NCBI RefSeq assembly: GCF_028858725.1
Contig: NC_084774.1
Coordinates: 2,516,001-2,580,000 of the forward strand
Reading direction: 5' to 3'
Source of the DNA: Colius striatus
Taxonomy: Eukaryota; Chordata; Aves; Coliiformes; Coliidae
DNA: 64,000 nt
Made by a program: the position numbers and the translations under genes
Part shown: positions 30,389 through 39,631 of the stretch, in pieces
Layout of the letters: each line of letters opens with the position of its first letter
How positions within the stretch are numbered: the stretch's first letter is position 1
The notes under the pieces: generated by a model
The model's input: only the letters and a program-made list of their open reading frames with translations
Told to the model about the DNA's origin: nothing
The model's database searches: none

Positions 30389-32960
30389 TGCAGCTACAGT
30401 GTAAGAAATGAGAGCAGCTGCAACTACAGTGTAAGAAGTGAGAGCAGCAGCAGCTGCAGCTACAGTGTAAGAAGTGAGAGCAGCAGCAGCTGCAGCTACA
30501 GTGAAAGAAATGAGAGCAGCTGCAGCTGCAGCTACAGTGTAAGAAATGAGAGCAGCAGCAGCTGCAACTACAGTGTAAGAAGTGAGAGCAGCAGCAGCTG
30601 CAGCTACAGTGTAAGAAGTGAGAGCAGCAGCAGCTGCAGCTACAGTGAAAGAAATGAGTGCAGCTGCAGCAGCAACAGCAACTGCGGATGCGGGTGCAAT
30701 AGCAGCGGCAGCATAGTGATTAAGGTGATGATCCCAGCCCTGCTCCCTCACCCCAGGGAACCCTCTGCTCTCCTCCTCCTCTGCTCTGCAGCCTCTGCAC
30801 TGTCTCCCTTCGCTCCCCATTTTTGCCAAGTCCAGCAAAACCCAACTTTTGCCCTCAAAGCTCAACTTTTGCCCTCAAAACCCCACCAAAACCCAAATTT
30901 TGCTCTTAAAATCCCACTTTTGCCCTCAAAACTCTACCAAACCACAGCTTTTGCCATTAGAACTTCACTTTTGCCCTCAAAGCTCCACCAAAACCCAACT
31001 TTTCCCCTCAAAACACCACCAAAAGCCAACTTTTAATACTCCACTGTTGCCCTCAAAAAACCTTCAAAAGCCATCTTTTGCCCTCAAAACTCAACTTTTG
31101 CCCTTAAAACTCAACTTTTGGCCTCAAAACCCCACCAAAACCTAACTTTTGTCCTCAAAACTCAACTTTTGCCCTCAAAACCCCACTAAAACCCAACTTT
31201 TGCCCTCAAAACTCCCCAAAACCACAACTTTTGCCTTCAAAAACTTCACCAAAAGCCAACTTTTGGCTTCAAAACTCCCCCCAAACCCATCTTATGCCCT
31301 CAAAAGTCTTCTTTTGGCCTCAGAACTCCCCCAAAACCCTACATTTGGCCTCCACTCTCCTTCAGAACCCTCTTCCCTGTCTCCAGGCTCAAGCTCCCCT
31401 GGGGCAAGTCTGGGCTCGTTTCCTCCTGTCGCTCAGTACCGCTGTCAACCTCCCTCCAGGTCCTTTACACCAGCCCAGCTCTCAAGCTGTGCTGCTCAGT
31501 CGAGCTGCTGGAGGAACAGCTCTCGCCTACTGAGAAGACAGACATGGTCGTCTGGATCATTGAGCGCTTGGGAGGAGACCAAGTGCCCCAGAAGCACAAA
31601 GCCGTCCTGGAGGCGGCCGTGAGAAACCCGAGCTCCTGGCTTTGGGATGTAAGTTTGCCCCGAGGTTGGCTTTCCTCCTCCCTGAACCCACCCGAGGCCT
31701 TTCCAAAGCGGCAGAGGGGGCTGGGAGAGGGGCAGGAGCTTTAGAGGAGGACGGGTCGGCATGGCCACACTCCCCTCCTCCAGGTGTCAAGGATCATGAG
31801 GTGCATCCATGGGATGATGACCAAGGTGTGCACGGAGTTCTCCCAAACGCAGCTGCAGGTCCTCCTGAAGACGCTGGTCGAGCACTACCCCAGCCAGTTG
31901 TGTCAGAGCCTGTGGATGTTCTCTCCAAGTCAGGACAGGTACTGAGCTGAGCGGCCGCCAGGCTTTGTTCTCCACACCATCCCCACGCCTCCCAGCCCCA
32001 TGAGCTGAGCCTCCTCCTTCCCACCCCGTGAGGAAAACCACCTCAACCTTCCTCCTGAGTGTCCCAAGAGGGAGGGGGAAGGTGCCAAGAGGCACCTGGA
32101 GCCAACCCTGCTGCTGCTTCCCGCAGGGCTGCCATGGCCATGTTGGAGGTGATATTCTCCACGCCCAAACTACTGTGTTCAGCCTTGAAGGAGATGCTGG
32201 CGCTGCTCCAGCACAGGCTGTTCCAGAAGGTGTTCAGCTCCCACGTGGAAGACACCTATATCTACCCCCTGGCTGTGAGTGGGGACTCAGTGCCACGTGG
32301 AGTGCTGGGGGTGGGAAGGGAATCTTCAGGGATCATCCAGCCCAAGCTCCTCGTCAAGCCTAGTTGATCTCAGCAGAAAGTTTCTGCTGTCAAAATGGCC
32401 CCAAACCCTCACCTTTCCCCTCAAAATGCCCCCAAACCCTCACCTTTCCCCTCAAAACACCACCAAAATGCTACTTTCCCCCCTCAGAACGCCACCAAAA
32501 CCCCACTTTTCCCCTCCAACTCCTCCCAGTCCTCCTCAGTCCCTCTCCTGCCCCTGCAGATCCTGGCTGGGGCTCACCCTGGCATCGACTTCGCCTCCGT
32601 CTACAAGTTTTGTCGCTTCCTAAAGTGGCCTCGCAGCCCGATGCTGCCCCTGGTGCTCACAGCCCTCCTCACCTTGTGTGAGGACACCAAGACGGTACGT
32701 GCTGATCCAGCCAAGCACAGCCTCTGAGTTCTGGGGGCAAAAAGGGCTGCTGTGGCTTCACCACAACCTCTTTCCCCTCCCAGGCCAGGACCATCAGCTT
32801 GCTGGTGCCTGATATCTTGGAGCTCATGGCAGATGCCAGCACTGATGTCAAGGCGAAGGCTTTGGTCGTCTTGAGGAGGGTGTTTGGAGCCGTGAAGAAA
32901 CGAGACCCCAAGCCCACGATCATGAAGCTCTGTGAAGAGCTGCCACGGTTCTTTGATGAT
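30296..32960 (+). CDS. MROH-like HEAT protein, array copy 1 (exon 1 replaced, exon 2 expanded)
   Basis: Exons by homology with the other copies: 30296-30724 (altered exon 2), 31460-31648, 31784-31938, 32127-32274, 32560-32694 and 32784-32960. All keep GT/AG sites and phase. The normal first exon and exon 2 acceptor are missing. Instead a deletion places an ATG from the env fossil (MFQFRLP...) in frame with exon 2. Exon 2 holds a large Ser/Cys-rich expansion, 143 codons against 55 in other copies, with no stop. Exons 3-7 encode HEAT-type helices: VVWIIERLGGDQVPQKHK, MLEVIFSTPKLLCSALKEML, YKFCRFLKWPRSPMLPLVL and LVPDILELMADASTDVKAKA. No downstream MROH exons follow; read past the last donor, the frame stops at 33002. 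It could be a transcribed truncated protein or a pseudogene. Confidence 0.45.
30350..30690 (+). repeat. CAG/AGC microsatellite and Ser-Cys-Tyr coding minisatellite in MROH exon 2
   Basis: A pure AGC run of about 12 triplets at 30352-30387 is followed by about nine 36-48 bp units of AGCAGCAGCAGCTGCAGCTA plus CAGTGTAAGAA(G/A)TGAG. They encode poly-Ser then repeats such as SSSSCSYSVRSE. The other array copies hold only a short, non-expanded version (FSSSISSCSGSCESSCSG). Every unit length keeps the reading frame. Confidence 0.9.
30830..31380. repeat. Intronic minisatellite, TTTTGCCCTCAAAACTCCACC type
   Basis: Degenerate tandem units of about 20-33 bp with the core TTTTGCCCTCAAAAC and CCACCAAAACCCAAC between MROH exons 2 and 3. 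Shorter versions occupy the same intron in the other units (36240, 46433 and 56373), and a related block lies before exon 6 (32395-32520). The reverse-complement form is found near the second promoter (35110-35280). Confidence 0.85.
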
Positions 32961-33022
32961 GTGAGGAGCTGCTGGGAGCTTCGGTGGGGAGGATGGTTTT
33001 AGGCTTCCCCAGCTCTCCCACC

Positions 33023-33139
33023 ATGTCTGATGCTGTGGCGCTGGCAAAGAAAGGCTACAGCCTGAGAAAGACACTCGGAGAAGGCTCTTATGGGAAAGTG
33101 AAATCTGTCCACTGTGTCCAGCTGAAACGCAACGTGGCC
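33023..33139 (+). pseudogene. TSSK-like kinase, N-terminal scrap (array copy 1)
   Basis: Begins at the kinase ATG and encodes 39 residues, including the glycine loop LGEGSYGKV, then stops matching kinase at NVA (33139). The next bases are the minisatellite block of unit 2 (TCCAGCCCGTGGAGC). The VAVK lysine and everything after it are lost. The junction shares only one or two bases between partners, pointing to end joining rather than homologous recombination. Confidence 0.85.
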
Positions 33140-33930
33140 TCCAGCCCGTGGAGCAAAGCAGCGTGGGAAGGGGACAACGGGGCCTCCCCAAACCTCTTCT
33201 CTAGGGGAAGCCCCCGCCCAAAGCCTTGTACAGAGTAAGCCCCACCCCCAGGAGAGAAAGCCCCTCCACACAAGACCTTAGAGAAAGAAGCGTCTCCCCC
33301 AAACCGCTTCTACAGGGGAAGCCCCGGCCCCAGTTCGGAGAAGCCCCACCCCAAACCCTTCTCCAGGGAAAGCTGCGCCCCATTGTGCCTTTGATAGGGG
33401 AAGCCCAAAGCAACTCTAGCAGTAAGCCCCGCCCACACAGGCAGCTGCTGCACCCCCAAACCAAACCACAAGGGAAGCCCTGTCCCCTCGGGCAGTAGCA
33501 CCACCCCTTAGACCGAATCCCCGCCCAAGTCCCTCCAATGCCCCAAAGGGACCCCAAAACTCACTCTCAGTTCTCCAAGGGGACCCCAAAACTCCCTGAA
33601 TGCCTCAAGGGGACCCCAAAACCCCTCAAACCCCTCCCCAATGCCCCAAGGGGACTGCAAAAGCCCCCTAAAACCACCCCCAAAGCCCCAAGGGAATCCC
33701 AAAATCTCCCCAAATCCCTCCCCAAAACCCTCAGGGGACCCCAAAACCTCCCCCCAATGCCTCAAGGGGACCTCAAAACCCCTCAAACCCCTCCCCAATG
33801 CCTCAAGGGGACCTCAAAACCCCTCAAACCCCTCTCCAATGCCCAAAGGGACCGCAAAATCCCCTCAAACCCCTCCACAATGCCTCAAGGGGACCGCAAA
33901 ATCCCCTCAAAACCTCCCCCAGTTTAAAAT
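33140..33930. repeat. C-rich minisatellite pair, copy 2
   Basis: Same two blocks as in unit 1, here opening the unit. It carries an AACTCTAGCAGTAAGCCCCG insertion (about 33413) that is shared with unit 4 (53540) but absent from units 1, 3 and 5. This suggests sequence exchange between non-adjacent copies. Confidence 0.85.
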
Positions 33931-33997
33931 TTAATCTTAGTAAGTGTTGATTAGAAATTGATGATGAAGGAAACACTCTCTATGAACTGGTAACAAA

Positions 33998-34661
33998 ATG
34001 AAGGAAATTGCACATGTTCCAGTTCAGACTTGCAATGGAATCGATCTGGGAGGACGAGGGGGGAACCTGATGAACGGTGATTGGCTTCCTAACCTTGGGA
34101 TAGTAGTATTGGGGATATTTGGAGGATTCTTAATAATTCCATGTTTAATACCTGTTTTTTACCAGATTAATGCACTCGGTTACACAAGGAATGCAGATAA
34201 CTGCAGGGCCCGTTGATTCAGAACCAGGGAAGGAGAAAACTCACTGCTCGATGAGACTAAAAACAAAAGAAGATCTGAAATTGATACCAATTCGGCAAGT
34301 ACTGACTCGATTAGGAACAAAACCACAAATCAATACCATAAAGAAGAAGATGGGGGATTGTGAACTGTGTTCACCTGAGTCGTGTCACTGTGAAACAATG
34401 CCGGGGCCCCAGGGTATAATGTGACTTTGAACCATTCTGTTTGTCCCTGTATAACCACAGGTTTAGGAGAAGCAGGATGGTGTGTCTATAGTTCCTAATG
34501 TTACGTATATAGCTCTTCTCTCTTGCAAAGGGCACCTGGCCGGCACTCTGGTACAGCAGCTTAGGCCGGTGTTTGTTGCTCGCTGCATGGTGTTAGGGAA
34601 GAGAGGCCTATTGGGCGCAGGCGTATGAATGTGTATTAGCAGAGGGAATAGAAACCGAAAA
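33998..34661 (+). mobile_element. Endogenous retrovirus 3' fossil: env tail, polypurine tract, partial LTR (copy in unit 2)
   Basis: A 72-codon frame ends in a hydrophobic membrane segment (WLPNLGIVVLGIFGGFLIIP) and a short tail, as at the C-terminus of a retroviral transmembrane envelope subunit. About 125 bp later comes a polypurine tract (AAGAAGAAGATGGGGGA, 34341-34357), immediately followed by TGTGAACTGT (34359), the expected start of a 3' LTR. The LTR-like sequence runs to about 34661, where a CR1 fragment begins. Surface unit, fusion peptide and the rest of the provirus are absent, so it cannot make an envelope protein. Copies with the same breaks are in units 3 and 4. Confidence 0.65.
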
Positions 34662-34856
34662 CTGCTGTCCAGCAGTTCCCTGTCCCTCTGGAGCTGGGGA
34701 GCCCAGCACTGGGCACAGGACTCCAGACGAGGCCTGACTCTGGGCAGAGCAGAAGGGGAGCAGAACCTCCCTCCCCCGCTGCCCACACTCTTCCGGGTGC
34801 CCCCAGGCCGCCACGGCCCTTCTTGCCCACGAGGGCATGTTGCTGCTCAGGGTTTA
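34662..34856 (-). mobile_element. CR1 fragment, minus orientation (unit 2)
   Basis: Contains the reverse complement of CTCCAGAGGGACAGGGAACT and of the CR1 stretch GGGCAAGAAG..CCATGGC..TGGG seen in plus orientation at 15415-15560. It separates the retroviral LTR fossil from the second promoter and recurs at about 44855 and 54790. Confidence 0.8.
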
Positions 34857-34959
34857 TGATCAACCTGGCGCTCCAAACCGCCGGGAGCTGGCCGTGCCTG
34901 GGGGACGGCCACGGCCTGGGCAGAGCCGGGTGGTCGCGGCCCCTGGATGGCTGCGGGGG

Positions 34960-35095
34960 GCGACCGAGGGGCTTCAAGCGCCGCCTCTCGCCGCCATTGG
35001 CTGGTTGGGCCGCCACTCTGCGACCTCGCGCGCCGATTGGTCGGGGCGGCGTGCTGTGGGCGGGCCTCGCTGTTCCCCTCAGGGCGCCTTGGACT
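34960..35095 (+). promoter_or_regulatory. Putative promoter of the array MROH gene
   Basis: GC-rich CpG block with two inverted CCAAT boxes (CATTGGCTGG at about 34995 and GATTGGTCGG at about 35035), a CCGCCATTGG YY1-like site and a GTGGGCGGGCC GC box (about 35056). It lies 390-480 bp upstream of the MROH ATG at 35479. Equivalent blocks are at about 45155-45288 and 55096-55230. Unit 1 has lost it. Confidence 0.5.
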
Positions 35096-35109
35096 TCGCT
35101 CACAGCTTC

Positions 35110-35280
35110 CCCAGTTTGGAAAGAGAAAGTTGGATTTTGAGGGAAAAAAGTGGAGTTGTGAGGGCAAAAGTGGGATTTTAGTGGAGTCTTGAGGGCAAAA
35201 GTGGAGTGTTGAGAACAAAAGTGGGCATTTGGTGGAGTTGTGAGGGCAAAAGTGGACGTTTGGGGGAGGTCTGAGGGGCA
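35110..35280. repeat. GAGGGCAAAAGTGGAGTTGTG minisatellite, inverse of the intronic repeat
   Basis: Tandem units of about 20-33 bp (TTGTGAGGGCAAAAGTGG) that are the reverse complement of the TTTTGCCCTCAAAAC repeat found in MROH introns 2 and 5 of the same unit. The unit therefore carries an inverted pair of minisatellites flanking MROH exon 1 and exon 2, about 1 kb apart. Confidence 0.85.
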
Positions 35281-35478
35281 AAGCATGGAAAAGGAAGCAG
35301 AGGAGAGCAGCAGTGGAAAGGGCTCAGGTGGAGGCTGGAGCTGCCCAGAGCTGTTTCCCCGAGGGGGCCGCAGCCCCTGTGCCAGGCTGCCCAGCGAGCT
35401 GGTGGCTTCCCCATCCCTGGAGGGCCCCCAAAGCCGTGGGGCCGAGCTGCTGAGGAGACCCTTCCCGAGGCCGTGACC

Positions 35479-38170
35479 ATGGCTTCTGCTCTTCCTTATC
35501 CTTCCCTGAACCCCTCGGTCATGGATCGGGCCTGGGAGGAAGCGCAGAGATCCCAGACGAGCTCAACCGTGCGAGCTGTGAGCGAGCCTGAGTTGCTGCA
35601 GAGCAGTGAGTGAGAGTTTCCCCCCCTTTCCCCACACCCTCCATCAGGGCTGGGCAAGGGAGGGGGGGTTCAGCAAAGCCTTGGGTGACGATACCTCGGC
35701 AGTGACACCTCGCTGGCGCGGGCTCGACGCTCCTCTTGGGTGGCAAGAGGCTGAACGGGAGCCGGCGGTGGCCAAGGCGGCCTTTTGTGGGGGCATCAAG
35801 GAGAGTGTGGGCAGCAGGATATGGGAGCTGCTCCTGCCCCTCTCCTCTGCCATCTCTGGTGAGGCTCCATCTGGAGTCCCGTGCCCAGTTCTGGGCTCCC
35901 CTTGATCGCTTTGAAGCTCCTCTCACCCTCTGGGGAAGGGCTGGGCCGAGTCCATGTGTTCCTACAGGCTCTGCCGTGTTTCTCCTGTGTAGGTGACATG
36001 CCGTCAGAGGAGACTGTACACATCCCATTGTCAGAGAAGGATGCTGTGATCTCTTTTTCAAGCAGCATCAGCAGCTGCAGTGGAAGCTGTGAGAGCAGCT
36101 GCAGCGGCAACAGCAACTGCGGATGCGGGTGCAATAGCAGCGGCAGCATGGTGATTAAGGTGATGATCCCAGCCCTGCTCCCTCACCCAGGGGAACACTC
36201 TGCTCTCCTCCTCCTCTGCTCTGCAGCCTCTGCACTGTCTCCCTTCGCTCCCCATTTTTGCCCTTACAAGTTCAGCAAAACCCCACTTTGGCCCCCAAAG
36301 CTCAACTTTTGCCCTCAAAACCCCACCAAAACCCAACTTTTGCTCTCAAAAGCCCACTTTTACCCTCAAACCTCCACCAAAACCCAACTTTTGCTCTTCA
36401 AACTTTACTTTTCCCCTCAAAACTCCCCAAAACCACAACTTTTGCCTTCAAAAACTTCACCAAAAGCCAACTTTTGGCTTCAAAACTCACCCCAAACCCA
36501 TCTTATGTCCTCAAAAGTCTTCATTTGGCCTCAGAACTCCCCCAAAACCCCACATTTAGCCTCCACTCTCCTTCAGAACCCTCTTCCCCTTCTCCAGGCT
36601 CAAGCTCCCCTGGGGCAAGTCTGGGCTCGTTTCCTCCTGTCGCTCAGTACCGCTGTCAACCTCCCTCCAGGTCCTTTACACCAGCCCAGCTCTCAAGCTG
36701 TGCTACTCAGTCGGGCTGCTGGAGGAACAGCTCTCGCCTACTGAGAAGACAGACATGGTCGTCTGGATCATTGAGCGCTTGGGAGGAGACCAAGTGCCCC
36801 AGAAGCACAAAGCCGTCCTGGGGGCAGCCGTGAGAAACCCGAGCTCCTGGCTTTGGGATGTAAGTTTGCCCCGAGGTTGGCTTTCCTCCTCCCTGAACCC
36901 ACCCGAGGCCTTTCCAAAGCGGCAGAGGGGGCTGGGAGAGGGGCAGGAGCTTTAGAGGAGGACGGGTCGGCATGGCCACGCTCCCCTCCTCCAGGTGTCA
37001 AGGATCATGAGGTGCATCCATGGGATGATGACCAAGGTGTACACGGAGTTCTCCCAAACGCAGCTGCAGGTCCTCCTGAAGACGCTGGTCGAGCACTACC
37101 CCAGCCAGTTGTGTCAGAGCCTGTGGATGTTCTCTCCAAGTCAGGACAGGTACTGACCTGAGCGGCCGCCAGGCTTTGTTCTCCACACCGTCCCCACGCC
37201 TCCGAGCCCCATGAGCCGAGCCTCCTCCTTCCCACCCCATGAGGAAAACCACCTCAACCTTCCTCCTGAGTGTCCCAAGAGGGAGGGGCAAGGTGCCAAG
37301 AGGCACCTGGAGCCAACCCTGCTGCTGCTTCCCACAGGGCTGCCATGGCCATGTTGGAGGTGATATTCTCCACGCCCAAACTACTGTGTTCAGCCTTGAA
37401 GGAGATGCTGGCGCTGCTCCAGCACAGGCTGTTCCGGAAGGTGTTCAGCTGCGACGTGGACGACACCTACATCTACCCCCTGGCTGTGAGTGGGGACTCA
37501 GTGGCACGTGGAGTGCTGGGGGTGGGAAGGGAATCTTCAGGGATCATCCAGCCCAAGCCCCTTGTCAAGCCTAGTTGATCTCAGCAGAAAGCTTCTGCTG
37601 TCAAAACGGCCCAGACCCTCACCTTTCCCCTCAAAATGCCCCCAAACCCTCACCTTTCGCCTCAAAACACCACCAAAATGCCACTTTCCCCCCTCAGAAC
37701 GCCACCAAAACACCACTTTTCCCCTCCAACTCCTCCCAGCCCTCCTCAGTGCCTCTCCTGCCCCTGCAGATCCTGGCTGGGGGTCACCCTGGCATCAACT
37801 TCACCTCCATCTACAAGTTTTGTCGCTTCCTCAAGTGGCCTCGCAGCCCGATGCTGCCCCTGGTGCTCACAGCCCTCCTCACCTTGTGTGAGGACACCAA
37901 GACGGTACGTGCTGATCCAGCCATGCACAGCCTGTGAGTTCTGGGGGCAAAAAGGGCTGCTGTGGCTTCACCACAACCGCTGTCCCCTCCCAGGCCAGGA
38001 CCATCAGCTTGCTGGTGCCTGATATCTTGGAGCTCATGGCACATGCCAGCACTGATGTCAAAGCGAAGGCTTTGGTCGTCTTGAGGAGGGTGTTTGGAGC
38101 CGTGAAGAAACGAGACCCCAAGCCCACGATCATGAAGCTCTGTGAAGAGCTACCACGGTTCTTTGATGAT
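35479..38170 (+). CDS. MROH-like HEAT protein, array copy 2, 5' seven exons
   Basis: Exons 35479-35605, 35993-36159, 36671-36859, 36995-37149, 37338-37485, 37770-37904 and 37994-38170. All GT/AG and phase-consistent (366 codons). ATG context is ACCATGG. Exon 1 encodes a polar N-terminus with DRAWEEAQRSQTSS; exon 2 a Ser/Cys-rich loop (CSGNSNCGCGCNSS); exons 3-7 amphipathic helix pairs such as VVWIIERLGGDQVPQKHK, IMRCIHGMMTKVYTEF, MLEVIFSTPKLLCSALKEML, FCRFLKWPRSPMLPLVLTAL and LVPDILELMAHASTDVKAKA. This is the MROH pattern, but the usual many further exons are missing: a kinase sequence starts 63 bp after the last donor. Read past that donor the frame ends at 38275. A truncated duplicate whose downstream part was replaced is most likely; the clean splice sites in all copies suggest it may still be expressed. 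Confidence 0.5.
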
Positions 38171-38232
38171 GTGAGGAGCTGCTGGGAGCTTCGGTGGGGA
38201 GGATGGTTTTGGGCTTCCCCAGCTCTCCCACC

Positions 38233-38955
38233 ATGTCTGATGCTGTGGCGCTGGCAAAGAAAGGCTACAGCCTGAGAAAGACACTCGGAGAAGGCTCTTA
38301 TGGGAAAGTGAAATCTGCCCACTGTGTCCAGCTGAAACGCAACGTGGCCGTCAAGATAATCAACAAGAGAAAAGCTACTCAGCACTTCCTGGAAAGATTT
38401 CTGCCCAGGGAAATCGAGGCATTGAGATGTTTGCAGCACCCCTCAATCACCAAAACCTTTGAGATTTTTCAGACACCAGCTAGGAAAGTGTACAGAGTGT
38501 TGGAGCTGGGGGAAAAGGGAGACCTCCTGGACTACATGGGGATCACAGGAGCTATGACAGAGGACATCGCTGGCACCAAGTTTCAGCAGTTGGCATCTGC
38601 CATCAAGTATTGCCACGACTTGGACGTTGCTCACAGGGAGCTGCAATGTGAGAACATCCTTCTCCATGCACATCTCAATGTCAAGCTGGCAGACTTTGGC
38701 TTTTCCAAATTCCTGTCTCGGGAGGAAAATGGCAGAATTGTTCTCAGCCAAACCTTCTGTTGTTCTCCTGCGTACGCAGCCCCTGAAGTGCTGGAGGAAA
38801 TTCGCTCTGACCCCAGGATTGCTGACACATGGACTCTGGGTGTCAGCCTGTACTCAATGGTCTGGGCTTCGTTGCCTTTCGATGATTCCAACGTCAGCAA
38901 AATGACCCGTGTTCAGAAACGACAGCGGATCCCCTTCCCCAGTCCAAACATCTGA
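38233..38955 (+). pseudogene. TSSK-like testis-specific kinase, longest copy, probably catalytically dead
   Basis: Intronless 240-codon frame from ATG (38233). Kinase landmarks: glycine loop LGEGSYGKV (18-26), VAVK lysine K41, LPREIE helix C with Glu60, DFG at 154-156, APE at 183-185, and DTWTLGVSLYSMV (198-210). The order and wording (YCHDLDV, YAAPEVL, DDSN..KM.R.QK) are those of TSSK1/TSSK2-type kinases, which act in sperm formation and are normally intronless. The catalytic loop reads HRELQCEN (134-141): the catalytic Asp is Glu and the conserved Lys is Gln, so phosphotransfer should fail. The frame ends early at 38953-38955. The rest of the C-lobe (LTAECRDL to VDEVLKHSWLQ) continues in another frame to a stop at about 39200, consistent with a one-base loss. 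AATAAA at 39475-39480 could end the transcript. Confidence 0.75.
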
Positions 38956-39631
38956 CTGCAGAGTGCAGGGATCTCGTTCACCGCTTGCTCCCGCCCGTCG
39001 TGGCTCAGAGGTTGTGCGTAGATGAAGTCTTGAAGCACTCATGGCTGCAGACTCCAAAATGCACGATCCCTTTGCCTCTGCCAGCTGCAAAAGAGGGTGA
39101 GTGTTCCCAAACCCTTTGTGAAGGAAAGCCTGGGCACTACCAGCAAGCCAAATCCCCTTCTGTATACGGGGGAGGAGAGAAGGACAAAGGATCCTCTTAA
39201 GGACAGCTTTACTTTCCAAGTCAGGAAACCAGCGACTCCACATCTCAGCGCTGTAGCTGGCACGGGATAATTCTTCCCTGCTCCAGCTGAGGATAGAGAG
39301 GGATGAAGAACACTCAGCTGCTGAAGTAAACGCATTTCACCTCCTCAGAAAATGTGCCAACTTGATAGGGGTTTATCGTTTCTTGACAGTTTTTCCTGAT
39401 GGGCTCTGCTGCTGCTTTTGCTTAATGTTGTTGTGGCATCTTTGAGGCGTTCTTCAGTTTCTTACAAAACTGGTAATAAAGAATGGATTAAAGCTATTTC
39501 TCAAATCAAGGAAAAGCATTTCTCGTGATAAACTCTTCCTATTTCGGTCTAGACAGAATTAACTATGACAAAATGATACCCAACATATTTTCCCTCTTCG
39601 TTCTAAGCAGCTGTTACTTGATTCTGAGCTC

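Larger units (their letters stand above)
27320..33139. repeat. Array unit 1 (rearranged copy)
   Basis: Homology to later units starts at ATCCCATGGGAAGCC (27320, matching 41181, 51091 and 60983) inside the ERV-L protease linker. Order: CR1 3' end, RING gene (minus), CRE promoter, C-rich minisatellites, MROH exons 2-7, kinase N-terminal scrap. It differs from later units in two ways. An internal deletion joins the env fossil to MROH exon 2 near 30308, removing the LTR, the second promoter and MROH exon 1. The 3' end is cut inside the kinase at 33139, where the minisatellite block of the next unit begins. Confidence 0.85.

Noticed and set aside
30347-30865. Antisense poly-Ala/Val frame opposite the Ser-rich exon
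   Set aside because: It is the complement of an AGC/GCT triplet repeat; the sense strand continues in phase to real exons.
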